Positions 7,126 through 12,147 of a stretch of DNA of 13,969 nucleotides are shown here, piece after piece. This DNA is from Enterocloster bolteae (GTDB taxonomy: Bacteria > Bacillota_A > Clostridia > Lachnospirales > Lachnospiraceae): the NCBI GenBank assembly GCA_021769025.1, contig JAETTS010000025.1:1-13969 (forward strand), given 5' to 3'. The number at the start of each line of letters is the position of its first letter. The first letter of the stretch is position 1. The notes beneath the pieces were generated by a model that saw only the letters and a list, made by a program, of their open reading frames with translations, was not told where the DNA came from and searched no databases. The position numbers were made by a program, and so were the translations under genes.

Positions 7126-7380
7126 ATGGACAACATGAAAAACTCTGCAAACAGACAGGATATTTTGCTAAAGAATCAGCATGATATTGTGAATTTTGTA
7201 AATAAAATGGAAAAATACCCATTCCATGCAGATCTATACTGTGGAAGCTGTGTGGTAGATGCCAAGTCCCTTCTTGGCGTAATGGGATTCGGCATGGGAA
7301 AGGTGATGACCCTTCAAATATATGGAGAGGAAGACATCCGCACCCTTCCGGGAATCTCGGAGTATGTGATTACACGATAA
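7126..7380 (+). CDS. Crh-like HPr-domain protein lacking the catalytic histidine
   Basis: 84-residue HPr-like protein. Aligning the conserved FV and AKS(I/L)xGVM blocks to HPr without gaps places N17 at the phosphorylatable His15 position, H19 at Arg17 and D20 at Pro18, so PTS phosphotransfer through His15 is not expected. S48 sits in DAKSLLGVM at the Ser46 position targeted by HPr kinase/phosphorylase. This combination is that of Crh (catabolite repression HPr) in Bacillus, a CcpA co-effector; the functional assignment here is inference. Start: ATG 7126 after AAAGGAGG; an in-frame start at 7066 would add 20 basic residues over the binding site. It precedes a clear terminator and lies near the alpha-galactoside operon. 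Confidence 0.8.
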   Translation: MDNMKNSANRQDILLKNQHDIVNFVNKMEKYPFHADLYCGSCVVDAKSLLGVMGFGMGKVMTLQIYGEEDIRTLPGISEYVITR

Positions 7381-7427
7381 AACGTAAGGGATTTCAGAGA
7401 AGAATAAAATCTAAAAAACCGCACATA

Positions 7428-7465
7428 CTGTTTACTGTACAAAGGAAGTACGAAGCAGGAAACAG
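7428..7465 (+). other. Imperfect hairpin in the 3' UTR of the Crh-like gene
   Basis: CTGTTTACTG (7428-7437) pairs with CAGGAAACAG (7456-7465) with one mismatch, and an inner GTAC/GTAC pair (7437-7440/7448-7451) caps it with a small bulge. It lies between the stop codon and the terminator. It could be a transcript-stabilising fold or nothing. Confidence 0.3.
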
Positions 7466-7515
7466 GTAAGTCCTAGGTTTGGCTGTGTAAGGAACTGAAG
7501 ATAGAATCAAATGTC

Positions 7516-7538
7516 GGGGGCCTTTCGGCCCCCTTCTT
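7516..7538 (+). terminator. Rho-independent terminator after the Crh-like gene
   Basis: GGGGGCC-TTTC-GGCCCCC, a perfect 7-bp GC stem with a tetraloop (7516-7533), followed by TTCTT. It also sits just beyond the 3' end of the convergent AraC-type gene and may serve both. Confidence 0.85.
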
Positions 7539-7552
7539 AAATTTAGAACGAT

Positions 7553-8404
7553 TTAAGATAGAATCTTATTTTCCGTCCGCCAGAGTCTTGGCGGGATCCC
7601 GTAGACATTCTTAAAAGCTCTGGAGAAATGAAGCTGGCTGGGATATCCCACTGCATTGCTTATATCTCCCACCGACAGCTCCGTAAGCTTTAAAAGCTCT
7701 GCGGCTTTTGTCATGCGATAATGAATGAGAAATTCCTGAGGATTCTTTCCCACAGAATCCTTGAAAATCTTGCCAAAATAGCTGCGGTTTAAATTGCAGA
7801 AGGCAGCGATATCTTCCACGGAGATATCGTTCTGGAAGTTTTGCTCAATGAAGGATAAGGCTTCCCTCACATAGAAATCCTGAAGTTTCCCTGTCTGCAT
7901 TCGCTTCTGGCAGGAGGAAGAACGGGTCAGATAGTCTAAAAACAGATACAGATGGCCGATGAGGTGCAGGGGGGGAAGATCCGAATGATTGGTGATATAA
8001 AGCATCTCATTCTTCAACTCCTGGCTTAAATCCCTGGAATTGGTATGGTAGACAGGTGAAGAGGTTGTAAGCCCGGCCAGCTCCAGAGCCTCCTTTACCC
8101 TGAGACCGTCAAATTCCACCCAGGTATATTCCCATGGGTGCTTCTCATCAGCAGCATATGTGGCTACCTGCTTGGGAAAGATCATAAAGCCTTCACCGCT
8201 TTTTAAGCGGTATGTGTGGTTCTGTCCGCTTGAATCCATGGAAACCAGGGTTCCCGTTCCTGAAATGATGTAGTGAAACAGATAATGATTCCTGACATAT
8301 GGTCCGTAGGAATGGAGAGGTGCACATTGCTCCCACCCATATTGATATAATCCTAGGTCAACGAACCGTTCGTTAGGAAAGACTGAAAACAGCACATTGC
8401 TCAT
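7553..8404 (-). CDS. AraC-family regulator, MsmR-like
   Basis: 283-residue transcription factor. The N-terminal half (residues ~15-95) is a cupin-type AraC ligand-binding domain with HYIISGTGTL and FMIFPKQVATYAADEKHPWEYTWVEFDG. The C-terminal ~100 residues hold the paired helix-turn-helix DNA-binding domain: DISVEDIAAFCNLNRSYFGKIFK, then LSVGDISNAVGYPSQLHFSRAFKNVYGIPPRLWR. The family usually activates a divergent sugar operon in response to the sugar, and here the divergent operon is an alpha-galactoside ABC system plus alpha-galactosidase, as in the msm loci of streptococci. Start: ATG 8404 with AAGGAG about 10 nt upstream, and the family typically begins SNVLFSVFPNERF; ATG 8449 lacks a site. 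Confidence 0.92.
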   Translation of the reverse strand: MSNVLFSVFPNERFVDLGLYQYGWEQCAPLHSYGPYVRNHYLFHYIISGTGTLVSMDSSGQNHTYRLKSGEGFMIFPKQVATYAADEKHPWEYTWVEFDGLRVKEALELAGLTTSSPVYHTNSRDLSQELKNEMLYITNHSDLPPLHLIGHLYLFLDYLTRSSSCQKRMQTGKLQDFYVREALSFIEQNFQNDISVEDIAAFCNLNRSYFGKIFKDSVGKNPQEFLIHYRMTKAAELLKLTELSVGDISNAVGYPSQLHFSRAFKNVYGIPPRLWRTENKILS

Positions 8405-8500
8405 AAAATACAAGCTCCTTCCGTAAGTTTGTTGAAAAATCTGGGGCATATCAAATTAATTTCCGTTAAATTCCACATGTAGCAAGAGTATCTGCTGTCT

Positions 8501-8530
8501 ATTATATACCAAAATGGGACTCGATTTCAA
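8501..8530 (-). promoter_or_regulatory. Promoter for the AraC-type regulator
   Basis: On the minus strand TTGAAA (8530-8525), 18-bp spacer, perfect TATAAT (8506-8501), giving a leader of about 90 nt before the ATG at 8404. Confidence 0.65.
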
Positions 8531-8562
8531 GATAAGATTAAAAATCTAGCATATTGGTATAT
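8504..8562. promoter_or_regulatory. Spaced 9-bp inverted repeat overlapping the regulator promoter
   Basis: ATATACCAA (8504-8512) and TTGGTATAT (8554-8562) are perfect reverse complements with centres 50 bp apart. The left arm overlaps the -10 region of the regulator promoter. About five helical turns between arms suits two regulator dimers and looping, so autoregulation by the AraC-type protein is a reasonable inference. Confidence 0.4.
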
Positions 8563-8581
8563 GATTCCTAAAATCGTTGTA

Positions 8582-8610
8582 TTTACGACGCCGTTTCCAG
8601 GTGTTATCAT
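8582..8610 (+). promoter_or_regulatory. Candidate promoter for the alpha-galactoside operon
   Basis: TTTACG (8582-8587), 17-bp spacer, TATCAT (8605-8610): 4/6 and 5/6 matches, as expected of an activator-dependent promoter. Transcription would begin near 8617, giving a 5' leader of about 295 nt. No better rightward promoter is seen nearer the ATG; a TTGTAA (8820) with a poor -10 is weaker. Confidence 0.4.
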
Positions 8611-8621
8611 TTAGTGCGAAA

Positions 8622-8890
8622 GGAAAGTAAACCTGCATGCTAAACCCCCATGCCGCTTTCCCGGCACCACCATGAATGAAAGGGGGTTTACTATGAACCC
8701 TCCGGGGGATGCACACAAAATGCCAAAAGCGGGCATTTTGGCGCTGTACGGTCAGCGCAGCAGGTGCGCAGACCTACCATGAGGGTTCGAGACTTTCATA
8801 GTAATATAAGCCGCGGCGATTGTAACATGCAGTAACAGGGAGTACATAGGAACTGTTACAACAGGCAGGATCAGCCGGCCGCTGATTCTG
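8622..8890 (+). ncRNA. Heavily structured leader RNA or dispersed structured repeat upstream of the binding-protein gene
   Basis: Perfect pairings fill most of this stretch. (1) TAAACCCCC 8641-8649 with GGGGGTTTA 8682-8690, enclosing TGCCG/CGGCA (8651-8655/8662-8666). (2) A closing stem GAACCCTC 8695-8702 with GAGGGTTC 8781-8788, extended by ACTAT/ATAGT (8690-8694/8798-8802), around three hairpins: CAAAATGCC/GGCATTTTG (8716-8724/8732-8740), GCGCTG/CAGCGC (8741-8746/8753-8758) and AGGT/ACCT (8762-8765/8772-8775). (3) GTAACAG/CTGTTAC (8832-8838/8853-8859). (4) CAGGATCAGC/GCTGATTCTG (8866-8875/8881-8890). Competing pairings exist: AGTAAACC 8626-8633 can take GGTTTACT 8685-8692, and the hairpin loop CTTTCC 8656-8661 can pair with GGAAAG 8622-8627 (pseudoknot). 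I do not recognise a known riboswitch class. A genomic repeat family that happens to be structured is the main alternative. Confidence 0.45.
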
Positions 8891-8911
8891 TAAAAAAACA
8901 GGAGGTAAATT

Positions 8912-10213
8912 ATGCGAAAAACAATGAAAAAGGGAATTGCCTTAGGGTTATCCCTGGGATTGGCAGTTGCTTCCTTAAGCGGATGCCAGGGATCCGGCAG
9001 GACGGCAGACGGAAAGGTAAAACTGTCATTCCAGATTTGGGATAACGCACAGAGGGCAGGTATGCAGTCTATCGTTGATGCCTACATGGCCCAGAATCCA
9101 AATGTATCAATCGAAGTGCAGGTAACTAGCTGGGATGAGTACTGGACCAAGCTGGATGCGGCAGCGGAGTCCAATCAGCTTCCGGATATTTTCTGGATGC
9201 ACACCAACCAGATCTTAAAGTATGCGGATTATGGTATGCTGGCGGATGTAACCAACCTTTACGATGACGTGGACCCTAATTTCTACACGGAGCACTTTTC
9301 TGAGGTTTCCTTAGACAACGCAAAGGGAAGCAACGGAAAGATGTATGGAGTACCAAAGGATAAGGATACGGTCTGTCTGGTATATAATAAAGAAATGTTT
9401 GACGCAGCAGGCGTGGCTTATCCGGACGAAACTTGGACCTGGGATACCTTATGCGACGCTTCCGCTCAGATTTATGAGAAAACCGGAAAATATGGATATA
9501 TGGCCTATGGTGATGACCAGCTTGGCTACTGGAACTTTGTATACCAGGCAGGGGGGCACATTTTAAACGAGGATAAAACAAAAGCAGGCTTTTTGGATCC
9601 GGCGACCAAAAAAGGAATGGAGTTTTATATCAATCTGCAGAAGGAAGCCTGGTGTCCGGATCAGAATTACTTTGCAGAGACCAACCCAGGAACTGCTTTT
9701 ATTTCCGAACAGGGAGCGATGTACCTGGAAGGTAACTGGAACCTGATGTCCATGAGAGAGAACAATCAGGAGTTGGAAGGAAAATGGGATGTTGCGGTTC
9801 TGCCTATGTGCCCGGATCCGGTAAATGGTGACGGAAGAGCCACCATATCCAACGGCCTCTGCTAGTCTACAGGAGCCAGGGGAAAGAATTTAGAGTATGC
9901 TCTTGATTTCCTGAAATTTGCAGGTTCTGAGGAGGGACAGCGGATTCAGGGACAGTCAGGTGCGGCAATTCCGGCGTACAATGGTTTGGAGGATACCTGG
10001 ATCGGCGCATTTGATAAGTTCGATTATGATATGAACATTGAAAAATGTGTGGAAATGTTCCCATATGGCGTGCAGAGTGTCAACAATGCAAGCAGGCCTA
10101 ACTGGAAGACTCAGGTCAATGATCTCTTGTTAAAGATTTATAGCGGAGAACTGACCCTGGATCAGGGCCTGGAAGCAATGCAGAAGCAGGTTGACGAAGC
10201 GAAAGCACCGTAA
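8912..10213 (+). pseudogene. Sugar ABC transporter solute-binding lipoprotein (CUT1, MsmE-like) interrupted by an amber codon
   Basis: A 433-codon frame with one internal TAG at codon 318 (9863-9865). The N-terminus is a lipoprotein signal with lipobox L22-S23-G24-C25. The body is a family 1 extracellular solute-binding protein: LSFQIWDNAQRAGMQSIVDAY, PDIFWMHTNQILKYADYGML, YGVPKDKDTVCLVYNKEMFD and GAMYLEGNWNLM. After the TAG the same frame continues with family-typical sequence (EYALDFLKFAGSEEGQR, SGAAIPAY, GELTLDQGLEAM) to a TAA at 10211-10213, so only one codon is wrong. The aligned position usually carries an aromatic or small polar residue after GLG/GLC. Without read-through the product lacks 116 residues of the C-terminal lobe and should not bind sugar normally. 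AGGAGG at 8900-8905 precedes ATG 8912. First gene of the transporter operon; the downstream permeases are intact. Confidence 0.85.
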
Positions 10214-10230
10214 TGGAGAAGGAGGGCAAA

Positions 10231-11112
10231 ATGGGAAAGAAAAATTGGTTAACAGAAGATGCCAAGTGGGGCTATTTAATGGTAGCGCCTACGATCATCG
10301 GACTTATTGTATTGAATGTGTGGCCCTTTATTCAAACAGTAATTCTAAGTTTTTCCACCACACATCCATTTGGATACTTTGAACTTTCAGGAATCGGTAA
10401 CTACACCCAGATGTTTGGCAACAAAGAATTCTGGAAAGCAACCTGGAACTCCATCTATTTCTGTATTCTGACGGTACCGCTGGGAATCTTTCTATCCCTT
10501 CTTACGGCAGTGCTTTTAAATGCTAAGATTACAGGAAAGACCGCATACCGTGCCATCTACTTCCTGCCAATGGTTGTGGCTCCGGCAGCAATCGCAATGG
10601 TTTGGAAGTGGATCTTCAATGCAGAGTATGGTATCATCAACCAGATCATCGGTTCCAAGGTAAACTGGCTGACTAACACAGCGTTGGTGCTTCCGGCATG
10701 TGCAGTTGTGGCTATCTGGAGTGCGGTTGGTTACGATGCAGTGCTTTTGTTATCCGGAATCCAGAATATTTCCAAGAGTTACTATGAGGCTGCCAGCTTA
10801 GACGGCGCTACCAAGATCCAGCAGTTTTTCCACATCACGCTGCCTATGGTGTCTCCTACCTTGTTTGTAGTTATGATTATGCGTCTCATGGCTTCTCTCA
10901 AAGTGTATGACTTAATCTACATGATGATCGATACTGCCAACCCGGCCATCACCAGCGCCCAGTCCCTTATGTATCTGTACTACCGCGAGGCGTTTGTGGC
11001 AGGCAACAGAGGATATGCATCTGCTATCGTTGTATGGACCGTGCTCCTCATCGGTATCGTAACTGCCTTCCAGTTCTGGGGACAGAAGAAGTGGGTTAAC
11101 TACGAAGTATAA
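10231..11112 (+). CDS. Sugar ABC transporter permease, MsmF/MalF type
   Basis: 293-residue inner-membrane permease, one half of the CUT1 translocation pore. About six membrane helices are visible, starting with WGYLMVAPTIIGLIVLNVWPF near residue 13. The cytoplasmic EAA loop that docks the ATPase is EAASLDGATKIQQFFHITLP beginning at residue 186. FxxxxYFLPMVVAPAAIAMVWKWIFN precedes it as in UgpA-type permeases. Start: ATG 10231 with AAGGAGG at 10219-10225; an in-frame ATG at 10213 overlaps the TAA of the binding-protein gene (TAATG) but lies before the binding site. Tight spacing indicates one operon. Confidence 0.93.
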   Translation: MGKKNWLTEDAKWGYLMVAPTIIGLIVLNVWPFIQTVILSFSTTHPFGYFELSGIGNYTQMFGNKEFWKATWNSIYFCILTVPLGIFLSLLTAVLLNAKITGKTAYRAIYFLPMVVAPAAIAMVWKWIFNAEYGIINQIIGSKVNWLTNTALVLPACAVVAIWSAVGYDAVLLLSGIQNISKSYYEAASLDGATKIQQFFHITLPMVSPTLFVVMIMRLMASLKVYDLIYMMIDTANPAITSAQSLMYLYYREAFVAGNRGYASAIVVWTVLLIGIVTAFQFWGQKKWVNYEV

Positions 11113-11131
11113 GGGAAAAGGAGGTAAATTC

Positions 11132-11965
11132 ATGGATTCTTTAGAGAAGAACTATAGAAGAAATAAGATATTAGTTTATGTGTTTCTTACCGCCGGTGCA
11201 GTGCTGATGATTTTCCCGTTTTTGTGGATGGTGCTGACCAGTTTCAAGTCTGCTGGTGAGAGTGTTCAGATCCCGCCGACGATTCTGCCGAAGAACTGGC
11301 TGGTTGATAACTACAAGAATGCCCTTACAAGCCTTCCGTTTATCAATCTGTATGTCAACACTACGCTGCTTATCATCTTCCGTGTGTTGTGTGCAGTGGC
11401 ATTCTCTTCCGCAGCCGGATTTGCATTCTCCAAGCTGGAGTTCAAGGGCAAGAACGCATTGTTTACCATCGTTCTGGTACAGATGATGCTGCCGTCCCAG
11501 ATTTTCGTCATTCCCCAGTATCAGATGTTAGCAAAGGTTGGTTTGACCAACACCATGTTTGCTCTGGTATTTCCTGGTGTGGTAAGCGCTTTCGGAACCT
11601 TCTTCCTGCGCCAGTCCTACATGGGAATTCCAGATGAGGTAGGGGAGGCCGCTTACCTGGATGGGTGTAACAAGTGGCAGACCTTTACCAAGGTTATGAT
11701 GCCTCTTACCAAGTCTTCTATGGCTGCCCTTACCATCTTTACGGCGGTGTTCGCATACGCAGACCTGATGTGGCCGTTGATTGCCAATACGGATCTGAAG
11801 AAAATGACGTTATCTGCAGGGCTTTCTACTTTGAGAGGTCAGTTTACTACCAATTATCCGGTGTTGATGGCTGGTTCTGTGCTGGCTATGGTGCCTATGG
11901 TGATTCTGTATCTGGTGTTCCAGAAGCAGTTTATTGAAGGAATTGCTATGACAGGTGGTAAATAA
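11132..11965 (+). CDS. Sugar ABC transporter permease, MsmG/MalG type
   Basis: 277-residue partner permease. Helices start with ILVYVFLTAGAVLMIFPFLWMVLTSFKS (residues ~11-38), the standard MalG-type N-terminus, and the EAA loop is EAAYLDGCNKWQTFTKVMMP from residue 172. The C-terminus ends QFIEGIAMTGGK, the usual carrier-permease ending for this group. AAGGAGG at 11118-11124 with 7-nt spacing; gap to the previous gene is 19 bp, so co-transcribed. The ATPase subunit is not encoded in the window; a shared MsmK/MsmX-type ATPase elsewhere is the common solution. Confidence 0.93.
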   Translation: MDSLEKNYRRNKILVYVFLTAGAVLMIFPFLWMVLTSFKSAGESVQIPPTILPKNWLVDNYKNALTSLPFINLYVNTTLLIIFRVLCAVAFSSAAGFAFSKLEFKGKNALFTIVLVQMMLPSQIFVIPQYQMLAKVGLTNTMFALVFPGVVSAFGTFFLRQSYMGIPDEVGEAAYLDGCNKWQTFTKVMMPLTKSSMAALTIFTAVFAYADLMWPLIANTDLKKMTLSAGLSTLRGQFTTNYPVLMAGSVLAMVPMVILYLVFQKQFIEGIAMTGGK

Positions 11966-12005
11966 GATTTGCAAAGAGATGTACTATAATGACTCCAAAG
12001 CTACG

Positions 12006-12042
12006 TTGATGGCATGGTTATAGTTATATAGTATATAGTTAT
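12006..12042 (+). promoter_or_regulatory. Possible internal promoter with direct repeats before the alpha-galactosidase gene
   Basis: TTGATG (12006-12011), 17-bp spacer, TAGTAT (12029-12034). Two identical TATAGTTAT copies (12019-12027 and 12034-12042) with 15-bp period flank the -10. The 182-bp gap between permease and alpha-galactosidase is longer than other gaps in the operon, and no terminator hairpin is seen in it. Confidence 0.35.
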
Positions 12043-12147
12043 GCATTAGGTAAAAATAACGAAAATGAAAAGAAATGAAATAAAGGATTGAAGTGTGGGG
12101 AAAAGTGTGCTATTAAATTAAGATAGTTTTGGTTGGAGGAAATGGTT

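Noticed and set aside
7023..7184. 53-codon plus-strand ORF (MHAQEAAKQAKRP...)
   Set aside because: Only a weak purine stretch upstream, overlaps the start of the Crh-like gene out of frame, and the Ala/Gln/Lys-rich composition resembles no protein.
6785..7222. 145-codon minus-strand open frame
   Set aside because: Lies antisense to the end of the pseudouridine synthase and the Crh-like gene, has cysteine/serine-rich shadow composition and no ribosome binding site.
8783..8797. GGTTCGA-like segment resembling a tRNA T-loop
   Set aside because: No acceptor, D or anticodon arm can be built around it; it belongs to the closing stem of the leader fold.
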